Assembly (NCBI GenBank): GCA_031268535.1
Contig: JAIRXB010000008.1
Location: forward strand, 1 to 57,518
DNA length: 57,518 bases
Source: Puniceicoccales bacterium
Lineage (GTDB): Bacteria > Verrucomicrobiota > Verrucomicrobiia > Opitutales > JAIRLM01
Reading direction: 5' to 3'
Within the stretch, counting starts at the first letter, position 1; every line of letters begins with the position of its first letter. This document shows, one piece after another, positions 37,772 through 45,686 of the stretch. The notes beneath the pieces are model-generated. The model had not been told where the DNA came from, ran no database searches, and was given only the letters and a program-made list of their open reading frames with translations. A program made the translations under genes and the position numbers.

Positions 37772-38359
37772 ATGACTAAGCTGATCGGAACTAAGACAAT
37801 TGAAAATTTATGCGGCGCTTTTGCCGGCGAGTCCCAGGCGAGGGTGCGCTATGAGCTCTTTGCGACGCGCGCGAAAGAGGACGGCGCCGTTCAGGTGGCG
37901 AAGCTTTTCCTGGAGATCGCCGACCAGGAGAAGGAGCACGCAAAGCGAATTTTTAAGCTCATTGGCGACGGCGCGGCAAGTCTGGCATATTCCACTAAAA
38001 ACGTGGGGTTTGCCGCCGTTGGATCTACTGAAGATAATCTCTTGGAGTCGATTAAAGGCGAAGAGGACGAATGCGAAAGAATATATTTGGGAATTGCAAA
38101 AACCGCCGAGGACGAAGGGCTTCTGCCGATTTTCGAAGCGTTTAGGGCCCTTTCCGTTGCGGAGCGTCACCACATGGAGCGCTTTAGCGCCATGGCCGAA
38201 AAGTTACGTTCCGGCACGCTCCGCCGGAGCACAAAAATTGTTCCGTGGGAATGCCTCAATTGTGGCTACGTGCACATCGGAGTGGAGCCGCCTATGGTCT
38301 GCGCCGCCTGCTCCCACGGCGGCGAATATTTTGCCCAAAAGACCGACCGCTGGGCATAG
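37772..38359 (+). CDS. Rubrerythrin
   Basis: Non-haem iron peroxidase that removes hydrogen peroxide in anaerobes and microaerophiles. The 195 residues start at ATG 37772, eight bases after the beginning of a strong ribosome binding site (GGAGGTGG at 37763-37770), which rules out the earlier in-frame start. The ferritin-like domain shows FAGESQARVRY and then EIADQEKEHAKRIF, with later Glu/His ligands in SVAERHHMERF. The C-terminal rubredoxin-like domain has the cysteine pairs CLNC and CAAC. All iron ligands appear present. Read divergently from the 5518-aa gene and followed by sucC after 178 bases. Electron donor unknown; the ferredoxin at 3517 is a candidate only by general chemistry. Confidence 0.95.
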   Translation: MTKLIGTKTIENLCGAFAGESQARVRYELFATRAKEDGAVQVAKLFLEIADQEKEHAKRIFKLIGDGAASLAYSTKNVGFAAVGSTEDNLLESIKGEEDECERIYLGIAKTAEDEGLLPIFEAFRALSVAERHHMERFSAMAEKLRSGTLRRSTKIVPWECLNCGYVHIGVEPPMVCAACSHGGEYFAQKTDRWA

Positions 38360-38537
38360 GGCCGCTTTGGTCCGCCCGCACGGTGTGAATTGCGGAAAGT
38401 CAAAAGTGCAGCCGGCCATTTGGTTCTTTTGTCTCCCGCTGTGATTTTTCCGTTTTCGCCGGATGGGGCGAAGTTGAAGCTGAAACGGCTCAGCGGGGCG
38501 AAAAAAGCTGTACAGTCAAATTTTTGACATCTAACAT

Positions 38538-39737
38538 GTGGCCGTGAAGGTGCACGAGTTCCAGTCGAAAAAACTTCTGTCGGCATTTGGCGTTCCCGTG
38601 GAGAGGGGGGAGGTGATTTTCTCCAAGGGCGAAGTGGGCGGCGCTTTCGGTCGTCTTGGTGCGATGGAGCGCTACGCCGTGAAGGCGCAGGTGCACGCCG
38701 GCGGCCGTGGACTTGGGCGCTTTGCTAACGGGCTTAGCGGAAGTGGCGTTCGTCTGGTCGACTCAAAGGATGAGGCCATGGACTTGGTGTGCGCCATGCT
38801 GGGCAATAGGTTGATAACGAAGCAGACTGGACCGGAGGGTGCGCCAGTGAGCGCCGTTTACGTGGCGGAGGTGATAGAGCCGATGGGGCAGTTCTATCTG
38901 TCCATAGTGGTGGACCGCAGGGCCCAACGTCCCGTTATATTGGCCTCCGCGGAGGGCGGCGGCAACATAGAGGATCTGGCGGAGAAGAGCCCTTGGAAAA
39001 TTTTTCGCGAGCATATCATTCCGACGTTTGGGTTGGCCGACTTTCAGATCAGAAAATTGGCGTTTGCGCTTGGACTTGGCGAAGAATCTTTGCTTCAAGA
39101 TTTTATGGCAACTCTGCGTGGGATGTGGAAGCTGTTCTGGGAGAAAGACGCATCGCTAGTCGAAATTAATCCATTGGCGCTTACGGCCCACGGACGGCTC
39201 TGCGCCATCGACGCAAAAATAAATTTCGAGGACAATGGTCTGTTCCGCAACGAAGACGTGCGCGCCATGCGCGACACGACCCAGGAGGATCTGAACGAGG
39301 TGAGGGCGTCGCAATTTGGCCTAACCTATGTTGCTCTTGGCGGCACCATCGCCTGTCTCACGAATGGCGCTGGGTTGGCTATGGCCACAATGGATTTGCT
39401 GAATGACTATTCCCTGGATCCGGCAAATTTTCTGGATCTCGGCGACAATTCGCCACAAGCGGCCATCACGGAGGCCGTAAAAATTTTGTTGGGTGGACCG
39501 AATGTGAGGTGCGTAGTTGTAAACGTAATTGGCGGCGCCATGCGCGGAGACGTTGTTGCGGAGAGTATTTTGGAAGCTTTGCCAACGGCGCCATTCCATC
39601 CGCCGCTCGTTATTCGCATGGAGGGGGCAAATGCGGAAGAGGGGCGAAAAATTCTGCGCGACCGTATTCCGTCTGCGTTTTTTGCCGACGGGATGTCATC
39701 GCTGGGCGACAAGGTGCGAATGGCCGTTGGGCGGTGA
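38538..39737 (+). CDS. sucC: Succinyl-CoA ligase, beta subunit
   Basis: Beta subunit of the ATP/GTP-forming succinate-CoA ligase of the TCA cycle. The 399 residues start VKVHEFQSKKLL, the standard ATP-grasp beginning; KAQVHAGGRG is the nucleotide-binding loop, and EINPLALT with later GAGLAMATMD complete the family pattern. GTG at 38538 is the start that keeps HEFQSK in place; an overlapping ATG at 38535 is out of frame and hits a stop. No good ribosome binding site is visible. sucD follows after 21 bases. The pair could also run in reverse to make succinyl-CoA. Confidence 0.96.
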   Translation: MAVKVHEFQSKKLLSAFGVPVERGEVIFSKGEVGGAFGRLGAMERYAVKAQVHAGGRGLGRFANGLSGSGVRLVDSKDEAMDLVCAMLGNRLITKQTGPEGAPVSAVYVAEVIEPMGQFYLSIVVDRRAQRPVILASAEGGGNIEDLAEKSPWKIFREHIIPTFGLADFQIRKLAFALGLGEESLLQDFMATLRGMWKLFWEKDASLVEINPLALTAHGRLCAIDAKINFEDNGLFRNEDVRAMRDTTQEDLNEVRASQFGLTYVALGGTIACLTNGAGLAMATMDLLNDYSLDPANFLDLGDNSPQAAITEAVKILLGGPNVRCVVVNVIGGAMRGDVVAESILEALPTAPFHPPLVIRMEGANAEEGRKILRDRIPSAFFADGMSSLGDKVRMAVGR

Positions 39738-39758
39738 CGTTTTTGGGGATCGAACGAT

Positions 39759-40646
39759 ATGAGCATTCTAGTCGATGAAAAAACAAGAGTTGCGGTGGTT
39801 GGAATTACTGGAAAGGCGGCCACTTTCCATGCACGCCATTGCATTTCCTACGGCACAAACATTGTGGCCGGAGTTAGACCCGGCAAGGGCGGGCAGACGT
39901 TTGATGGTGCGATTCCAATCTACGACAGCACGGCGGAAGCGGTTGCAATCCAGCGCGCAAATGCCGTTTTGATTTTTGTTCCGCCGCCGGGGGCAGCCGA
40001 CGCCATAGGGGAGGCCATAGACGCCGAAGTTCCGCTGATAGTTTGCATCACGGAAGGCATACCGTCCAATGACATGTTCCTGGTGAAGGAGCGTCTGCTC
40101 CATTCGCGCAGCACCCTAATTGGCCCAAACAGTCCTGGCATCATCAGCCCCGGAAAGACGAAGTTGGGCATAATGCCGAGCTATATCCATAGGCCTGGAC
40201 GCGTAGGCATTGTGTCTAGGTCTGGAACGCTGACGTTCGAAACGGTGCTTCAGCTGACGAAGGGCGCCATAGGCCAATCGACCTGCGTCGGCATAGGCGG
40301 GGACAGCGTTCACGGCCTAAGCCACAGAGATGTTGTGCGGCTCTTTAATGGAGATCCCGACACGGACGGAATCATAATGGTTGGCGAAATCGGCGGCGAA
40401 GACGAGGAGGATGCCGCCGAATACGTGAAGCGCTACGTGAAAAAGCCGGTTGCGGCATTCATAGCGGGAACTACTGCGCCTCCTGGCCGCCGCATGGGGC
40501 ACGCAGGCGCCATAGTTTCCGGCAAGAAGAGCGGCGCATCCTATAAAATTGCCGCACTCGAGCGGGCTGGCATTGCCGTCGCAAAAAATCCGGCACACAT
40601 AGCGGAAACCTATGCCGCAGTCGCTGGACTTGGCCCATTGCGCTAA
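39759..40646 (+). CDS. sucD: Succinyl-CoA ligase, alpha subunit
   Basis: Alpha subunit that carries the phosphohistidine and binds CoA. The 295 residues have the Rossmann CoA-binding start ([17 protein letters not shown]), [18 protein letters not shown] and the active-site H248 in [10 protein letters not shown]. Length is normal. ATG at 39759 lies 21 bases after sucC, so the two form an operon. It is followed, after 53 bases, by a small lipoprotein gene and rsmI on the same strand. Confidence 0.97.
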   Translation: MSILVDEKTRVAVVGITGKAATFHARHCISYGTNIVAGVRPGKGGQTFDGAIPIYDSTAEAVAIQRANAVLIFVPPPGAADAIGEAIDAEVPLIVCITEGIPSNDMFLVKERLLHSRSTLIGPNSPGIISPGKTKLGIMPSYIHRPGRVGIVSRSGTLTFETVLQLTKGAIGQSTCVGIGGDSVHGLSHRDVVRLFNGDPDTDGIIMVGEIGGEDEEDAAEYVKRYVKKPVAAFIAGTTAPPGRRMGHAGAIVSGKKSGASYKIAALERAGIAVAKNPAHIAETYAAVAGLGPLR

Positions 40647-40699
40647 AAGATCGCGCATATGCGCTTGAAGTTTGCCGCGCTCCGCCTAGACGCGATCCC

Positions 40700-40861
40700 A
40701 TGGTTGGGAAGCTCTTTCGGAAAATTTTCGCCTACCTGCTTTTGCCCATGCTTTTCGCCGCTGGCTGTTCGGAATGCAACCCCGATGACAGCCAACTTCC
40801 GTGGGCCCGGCCGGGAAAATGGGAAGGCAATTCCTTTATGGGGGCGAAAACGCGCCCCTAG
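40700..40861 (+). CDS. Small lipoprotein, 53 aa
   Basis: A short frame from ATG 40700: MVGKLFRKIF, a hydrophobic stretch (AYLLLPMLFA) and then the lipobox A-A-G-C23. After the lipidated Cys come an acidic patch (SECNPDDSQ) and PWARPGKWEG. The PW-x-RP-x-x-WEG type of sequence is, to my memory, found in tiny lipoproteins of Verrucomicrobiota, but I cannot check that here. The stop is eight bases before the rsmI start, so the genes are probably co-transcribed. Export to the periplasm and lipid anchoring are inferred from the signal. Function unknown. Confidence 0.7.
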   Translation: MVGKLFRKIFAYLLLPMLFAAGCSECNPDDSQLPWARPGKWEGNSFMGAKTRP

Positions 40862-40869
40862 GGCATCGA

Positions 40870-41598
40870 ATGGCATTGGCAATTGAGAGCGGGGACGGCG
40901 CCACAAACAACTTGGCGCCAGGTCTCTACGTGGTGGCCACGCCGATTGGCAACCTTGGGGATTTTTCTCCCAGAGCCATTGATACGTTGCGCCTCTGCAG
41001 CCTTGTGGCCTGCGAGGATACGCGCCTAGCGGGCCGGCTTCTGTGTCGATTCTCGATTGGCGCGAAGCTCATCAACTACCGCGAAGAAAATGAGCGCCAT
41101 GTGGCTTCATCTCTCTGCGGCAGCATCGAGTCGGGCCGAAGCGTAGCGCTAATCAGCGATGCGGGCACGCCGCTTGTCAGCGATCCCGGCTTTCGCGTAG
41201 TAAGGGAGTGTCGGAGAAGGGGGTTGCCAGTTTTCCCAGTTCCAGGGCCTTCGGCAGCCATTGCCGCCCTGTCCGCTTCCGGGCTGCCGTCAAATTCTTT
41301 CTATTTTTTGGGATTTCCGCCGAATCGCAGCGCAAGCCGCCGCAAATTTTTTCGCGAAATTGCGAATTTGCCTACGACCGTCATATTGTATGAGTCGTGC
41401 CATCGCATTTGCGCTTCCATGGCGGATGCCATTGAAGAGTTTGGCGAGCTGCGGACTGTCGCAGTTGGCAGGGAGATAACAAAGCTGCATGAGTCGTGGC
41501 ACGTCGGAAAGCTCGTTGATGTCCACAGAGCAGTCGCGGCCGAAAGGCAGCTCGGCGAGTACGTTTTTCTCGTTGCCCAGCGCGATTTTGTGCTGTGA
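40870..41598 (+). CDS. rsmI: 16S rRNA (cytidine-1402 2'-O) methyltransferase RsmI
   Basis: Tetrapyrrole-methylase-type enzyme that 2'-O-methylates C1402 in the decoding centre of 16S rRNA. The 242 residues from ATG 40870 reach the family start LYVVATPIGNLGD at about residue 18. Then come CEDTR, LISDAGTPLVSDPGF and the SAM-pocket sequence VPGPSAAIAALSASGL. FPP-x-R and YESCHRI also match. Earlier in-frame starts would overlap the lipoprotein gene and add non-conserved sequence. C-terminal extension of some family members is absent, which is common. Last gene of the sucCD-side plus-strand run. Confidence 0.95.
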   Translation: MALAIESGDGATNNLAPGLYVVATPIGNLGDFSPRAIDTLRLCSLVACEDTRLAGRLLCRFSIGAKLINYREENERHVASSLCGSIESGRSVALISDAGTPLVSDPGFRVVRECRRRGLPVFPVPGPSAAIAALSASGLPSNSFYFLGFPPNRSASRRKFFREIANLPTTVILYESCHRICASMADAIEEFGELRTVAVGREITKLHESWHVGKLVDVHRAVAAERQLGEYVFLVAQRDFVL

Positions 41599-41637
41599 GT
41601 CCACTGTCCGATGGACAACGATTTCCATCTAGCTGAT

Positions 41638-42486
41638 TTAAGTTGTTTCTGGTTTGACATAGCTAAAGTATGCCGTTCTTGTTTTACTAATTTCGTCGTA
41701 GGGCTTCAGCTCAATTCCAATATTGTGTGGCCCGACTATCATGCACAGTGCGCGAAAGCCATTTTCCGAAAGAGCTATGTGCTTTGCCAGTCTGACTTGT
41801 TTTCCAGGAGAAGGTTTTTCTTTTAGCTCTCTGACGGAATTGGCTAGACTGATAATTTCTTTCCGCTCCACGTCGTCGAGTTTGCCGATTGTGGTTTCAT
41901 ATTTGTCGAGTGCTTCGTCAATCTGGTCCATATTGGCGCCAGTGTCTATTCCGTGCGATTTCGCTTCTTCAGAGAAATCTTGCGAAGTGTAGTCGACGCT
42001 GCTGCTCCAATCCGCACGCTTGGATATTTCTTTAAGTTCGGTGTTGCGATTAGCATATTCCGGAAGACATTTTATCGACGAAAGGATTTCGCCTACAATT
42101 TTCTGTATGGGTCCATCATTACCACAACTAAGTCCAGCGCGGTTGAGGAATGTTCTCGCTGAACTACCCGCAGCCCCCGCGATAACGGCATCATAAGTTT
42201 CAGCGTTGACAAAGCGGAAATTTCTGCCGCCGACGGCGGCCATGAGCTTATCGTATTCTTCATCAAATAACTTTGTAAGTGCAGATTCGCCCATGGCCAT
42301 TAACTTTTGCTGTGTTTTCGGCTGGTCGCGCGTAAGCCCAATGTAAACGGATTCGAAAAATTTTCCAATTCCACTTTTCTTAGATACTGCGAGTGCGAGT
42401 TTAACTGTATTAGAAAACCCAGCTGGTGTGGGAGTCGCTGGAGGAGGGAAAGGCGGAGGCGGCAAAGGGTGAAATCCTACAGACAT
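41638..42486 (-). CDS. Uncharacterised protein, 282 aa, proline-rich start
   Basis: Not recognised. It begins MSVGFHPLPPPPFPPP, a poly-proline-like start of some 22 residues, then a helical body (VKLALAVSKKSGIGKFFESV near 30-48). The middle contains a Cys/Gly segment (LSCGNDG) and the last third is charged helix (DKYETTIGKLDDVERKEI). There is no signal peptide or membrane segment. It converges on rsmI with a 39-base gap and precedes obgE at a distance on the opposite side. The disordered proline-rich start and absence of homologues known to me resemble the other unassigned proteins here; an exported or effector role is speculation. Confidence 0.75.
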   Translation of the reverse strand: MSVGFHPLPPPPFPPPATPTPAGFSNTVKLALAVSKKSGIGKFFESVYIGLTRDQPKTQQKLMAMGESALTKLFDEEYDKLMAAVGGRNFRFVNAETYDAVIAGAAGSSARTFLNRAGLSCGNDGPIQKIVGEILSSIKCLPEYANRNTELKEISKRADWSSSVDYTSQDFSEEAKSHGIDTGANMDQIDEALDKYETTIGKLDDVERKEIISLANSVRELKEKPSPGKQVRLAKHIALSENGFRALCMIVGPHNIGIELKPYDEISKTRTAYFSYVKPETT

Positions 42487-42584
42487 GGCAACGTCATGTT
42501 AGCGCATTGGCGCACGGAAGTAAAGGGGAATTGTGAAAAAGGAATAAAAATTTCATTCCGTACAGTGCGCTTTTCCTTTTGTTA

Positions 42585-43583
42585 CTATCGTGCTTTTTGC
42601 GAATCGATTAGCGCTAGCAGGCGTTGCTGCAGTTCATCTAATCCCATTCCCGTGGCGCAAGATATTGGTAGCGGCTCAACCAATCTACTTTTCGCTGAAA
42701 ATGTGGAAAAATTTTCCCGTGCTCCGCCTACGTCCATCTTGTTGGTGCACACCATGAATGGACGATCGGCGAGTCCAGCTCCGTAATGTGCAAGTTCGTC
42801 GCGGAGCGTGGTGAAGTCGTCCCATGGGGATCGGCCGTCAACGGATCCAATGTCGATGACAAATAGCAGGATTGGACAGCGCTCCACGTGGCGCAAGAAG
42901 CGGAATCCAAGGCCGCGATTTGCGTGCGCTCCGCCAATTATTCCTGGAATGTCGGCAATGGTGAATGTTCTTTCGCCATTCCTCGCAACTCCGACTTTTG
43001 GGTATAGCGTTGTGAATGGGTATGGTCCAGTTGGCCTTTCGGTTTCAGTGATAGCATTAATCAATGAAGATTTGCCGGCATTTGGAAATCCGACTAGGCC
43101 GATGTCGGCAATCACCTTCATTTCAAAGCGAAATTTTCCACTTTCCCCAGGCTTGCCGGGGATTGTTTTTCTGGGCGCGCGGTCCGTTGAGCTTTTAAAG
43201 TGCACATTTCCGAGGCCGCCCTTCCCTCCCTTCAGGAGCGTTACGCTTTCGCCATGGCGCAGCAGTTCCGCAGCAATGGCTTTTGTCTCAGAATGATGTA
43301 CCACCGTTCCCTCCGGGACGCGCAGCAGGCAATTGGCGCCGTTTCGGCCATGGCACTGGGACCCCATTCCCGGCTGACCATTTTTGGCGCTGGCGTGCGG
43401 CGTATATTTGTAGTCGACGAGATCGCCAACGTTCCTATCGCAGGTCAGGATGACACTTCCTCCGTCGCCTCCGTCGCCTCCGTTTGGTCCGCCGAATGGA
43501 ATGTATTTCTCGCGGCGAAAGCTGAGGCAGCCGTGGCCACCTGACCCTGCGCTGAGAGAAACTTCAACTTCGTCCACAAACAT
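42585..43583 (-). CDS. obgE: GTPase Obg (CgtA)
   Basis: Ribosome-associated GTPase for 50S assembly and stress control. The 332 residues start at ATG 43583 (MFVDEVEVSLSAGSGGHG); an upstream TTG would add 40 non-conserved residues. The Gly-rich Obg fold (GGPNGGDGGDGG) comes first, then the G domain with G1 GFPNAGKSSL, switch FTTLYPKVG, G3 DIPGI and G4 NKMD. The optional OCT domain is absent and the protein ends soon after the G domain. It is not preceded by rplU-rpmA as in many bacteria; instead efp lies divergently 123 bases away. Confidence 0.95.
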   Translation of the reverse strand: MFVDEVEVSLSAGSGGHGCLSFRREKYIPFGGPNGGDGGDGGSVILTCDRNVGDLVDYKYTPHASAKNGQPGMGSQCHGRNGANCLLRVPEGTVVHHSETKAIAAELLRHGESVTLLKGGKGGLGNVHFKSSTDRAPRKTIPGKPGESGKFRFEMKVIADIGLVGFPNAGKSSLINAITETERPTGPYPFTTLYPKVGVARNGERTFTIADIPGIIGGAHANRGLGFRFLRHVERCPILLFVIDIGSVDGRSPWDDFTTLRDELAHYGAGLADRPFMVCTNKMDVGGARENFSTFSAKSRLVEPLPISCATGMGLDELQQRLLALIDSQKAR

Positions 43584-43706
43584 GAGCGCTGCAACCGCAG
43601 ATGGCCATAGGCCACGCCGTTGCGCCGTCAAGCTTTTGCTCGCCGAAGCGACGGAAAGATTTTTGTTGCACCACCATAAATTTTTCAGCAGAGGTTGTGC
43701 CATTGC

Positions 43707-44264
43707 ATGGCATCGCCGACCGACATTCGCAAAGGACGAGTGATTTTACATGGCGGCGTTCCGCATTTGGTGACCGAGGCGCAGCACAGAACTCAGGGGC
43801 GCCAAGCTGGGTTTGTGCAGGTGACGATGAGAAATTTGCGCAGCGGCACGTCAACTTGCACGAAAATTCGCACGACTGAGAGCGTTGAATTTTGCTTCAT
43901 GGACCGGCAGAAGCTGGAATTTTCCTACAGGGACGGAAATGAATTCCACTTTGTCCATCCGGAAACCTTTGAGGATACGACCATAGGTCGCGATTTAGTG
44001 GCCGATATGGAGAGATTTCTCGTTGAGAACGTTGCCTATGACGTGCTTTTCGTTGACGGCAAAGCCATCGGCGTGGAACTGCCAGCTTCCGTTAAAATGC
44101 TTGTGAGCGAGTCTGCGGATGGCATTCGTGGCGATTCCGCATCCAATGTGCAAAAATCAGCCACTACGGAGACGGGGCTTGTGGTGCAGGTGCCGCTTTT
44201 TGTAAAAGTTGGCGACGGAATTTTGGTCGGCACGGATAGCGGCAACTATCTTGGCCGAGCATGA
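43707..44264 (+). CDS. efp: Elongation factor P
   Basis: Factor that rescues ribosomes stalled at polyproline. The 185 residues from ATG 43707 show the three beta domains: DIRKGRVILHGGVPHLV, then the TESVEFCFMDRQKLEFSY strand region, and the C-terminal VVQVPLFVKVGDGILVGTDSGNYLGRA. The tip residue of domain I is R32 in TQGRQAG, where many EF-Ps carry Lys, so EarP-type rhamnosylation or no modification are possible. A TTG four codons upstream is an alternative start but GAGG at 43691 suits the ATG only loosely. Poly-proline stretches in the neighbouring proteins (such as at 42486) would be natural clients. Confidence 0.95.
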   Translation: MASPTDIRKGRVILHGGVPHLVTEAQHRTQGRQAGFVQVTMRNLRSGTSTCTKIRTTESVEFCFMDRQKLEFSYRDGNEFHFVHPETFEDTTIGRDLVADMERFLVENVAYDVLFVDGKAIGVELPASVKMLVSESADGIRGDSASNVQKSATTETGLVVQVPLFVKVGDGILVGTDSGNYLGRA

Positions 44265-44352
44265 GAAAATTGGTGGATGGTGGCGAAAAAGCTTTACAAG
44301 CTGCGGAGCGTTTGGAGTTTGAGCCAACTGGGCACGGTTTGAGTTTGGGAAA

Positions 44353-44454
44353 ATGGGAAATTTAAAGAAACAGCGCCGCCTAAAAATGAATAAGCACAAG
44401 AGGCGGAAAAGGTCACGACTCATGCGCCATAAAAAGCGGACTTGGGGAGCCTAG
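44353..44454 (+). CDS. COX24/bS22-like small basic protein, 33 aa
   Basis: A 33-codon frame from ATG 44353: [16 protein letters not shown], then [17 protein letters not shown]. The pattern R-R-x-K-M-x-K-H-K-x-R-K matches the AURKAIP1/COX24 (DUF1713) motif, present in mitochondrial mS38 and actinobacterial bS22, where it sits in the small ribosomal subunit. Nearly half of the residues are Lys or Arg, as expected for rRNA binding. It lies 88 bases after efp on the same strand. Ribosomal location is inferred from the motif. It is too short for routine gene finding. Confidence 0.75.
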   Translation: MGNLKKQRRLKMNKHKRRKRSRLMRHKKRTWGA

Positions 44455-44490
44455 GCGGCGGTTTGTCTTTTTAGATTTTCGTGGCCGCCT
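44453..44490. terminator. Possible bidirectional terminator
   Basis: A perfect 7-bp inverted repeat, AGGCGGC (44453-44459) with GCCGCCT (44484-44490), separates the plus-strand mini-gene from the minus-strand tgt. The 24-base loop is T-rich but long, and no T run directly follows either arm, so termination is uncertain. Confidence 0.3.
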
Positions 44491-44501
44491 GTGGAGTCTT
44501 C

Positions 44502-45686
44502 CTAGGCTAGGTAGAGCTCCTCAACGGACGCCGTTCCACCGCGCCCTATGGCATCCCGTATGCGCTCCATTAGCGCATTCATGAAGCGAACGTTATGCAT
44601 GCATAGCAGTTGCCCACCCAACGTTTCGCCGCTTTTCAGAAGATGGTGAATGTAGCCGCGCGAGGCGCTTTTGCAGCTGTGGCAGTCGCAATCGCTGTCG
44701 ATTGGCGAATTGTCTCTGGCGAAGCGGCAATTGCGTAGGTTTATGTGGCCTCGGCCGTCAGATTTGAAATTTGTCAGCAGTGCGCCTCCGTGGCGCGCCA
44801 GCCGCGTTGGGTGCACGCAATCAAAGCTGTCTATGCCGTTGCGCACTCCGTGGAATATGTGTGGGATTGATCCTATGCCTAGAAGGTGCGTTGGCTTTGT
44901 GCGCTCTTTTTTTTCGCAAACCATGGACACTACGTCTTCCATTTCTGTGGAGCTGCCGCCTAGGCTTCCACCTATGGCCTGCCCGAAAAAGTTGTGCGCT
45001 CCGACAAATTCGCAGCTCTCGCCTCTTAGATCGCCGTAGATTCCGCCCTGTATGATGCCGTAGAGCGCCTGGAAGCCGTCATTTAGTCTTTGAAATTCAT
45101 CCAGCGAGCGCATTTCCCAGCGGTGGCTGCGCGCCATGGATGCGGCCGTATAGGATTTGTCTACGCGGTATGGAGTGCACTCGTCGAGCGGAAGAACAAT
45201 GTCGGCTCCCAATTTTTTTTGAATTGCCATTGCCGTTTCCGGCGTTAACTTGCGCAGAGATCCGTCGACGTAGGAGCGGAAAAGCGCTCCGTCTTCCTCT
45301 ATGGCGATCAATGTTCGCGGTCCATTGAAAGTTCGGTGCGACTTAATTTCTTGGGCGACGCTTCCCTGGCCGAGGCTGAAAATTTGAAAGCCGCCGGAAT
45401 CTGTGAGGAGCGGTCCATGCCAATCCATCATGGCGTGCAGCCCGCCCAGCGCCGCTACCGTGTCCTCCCCGGGGCGCAGGTGTAGGTGGTAGGTGTTCGC
45501 CAATACAAATTGAGTTCCGCAGCTGCGCAATTGCTCGGCGCAGAGACCCTTAACGGTCCCCTTCGTTCCGCAGAAAATGAATGCCGGCGTTTCGATGGTG
45601 CCGTGTGGTGTTTTTAATTTGCCCCTGCGGGCGCCGTCTTCCGATTGGCATAGCACCTCAAACGAAAAGCGACTATCCATTTTCAT
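44502..45686 (-). CDS. tgt: Queuine tRNA-ribosyltransferase (tRNA-guanine transglycosylase)
   Basis: Exchanges guanine-34 of GUN-anticodon tRNAs for preQ1. The 394 residues start at ATG 45686, which overlaps the amidase stop (ATGA), so translation is probably coupled. Motifs: TDSGGFQIFSLG with the catalytic Asp, DECTPY, YGIIQGG, and FDCVHPTRLARHG holding the nucleophile Asp (the common form is MPTR, here HPTR). Zinc cysteines are in CDCHSC followed by a His further on. Length is as usual. Earlier in-frame starts add non-conserved residues inside the amidase gene. Other queuosine genes are not in the window, so the precursor may be salvaged or made elsewhere. Confidence 0.96.
   Translation of the reverse strand: MKMDSRFSFEVLCQSEDGARRGKLKTPHGTIETPAFIFCGTKGTVKGLCAEQLRSCGTQFVLANTYHLHLRPGEDTVAALGGLHAMMDWHGPLLTDSGGFQIFSLGQGSVAQEIKSHRTFNGPRTLIAIEEDGALFRSYVDGSLRKLTPETAMAIQKKLGADIVLPLDECTPYRVDKSYTAASMARSHRWEMRSLDEFQRLNDGFQALYGIIQGGIYGDLRGESCEFVGAHNFFGQAIGGSLGGSSTEMEDVVSMVCEKKERTKPTHLLGIGSIPHIFHGVRNGIDSFDCVHPTRLARHGGALLTNFKSDGRGHINLRNCRFARDNSPIDSDCDCHSCKSASRGYIHHLLKSGETLGGQLLCMHNVRFMNALMERIRDAIGRGGTASVEELYLA

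Noticed and set aside
43584-43703. N-terminal extension of Obg by 40 residues
   Set aside because: The residues are not conserved and the family start MFVDEVEV has its own ATG.
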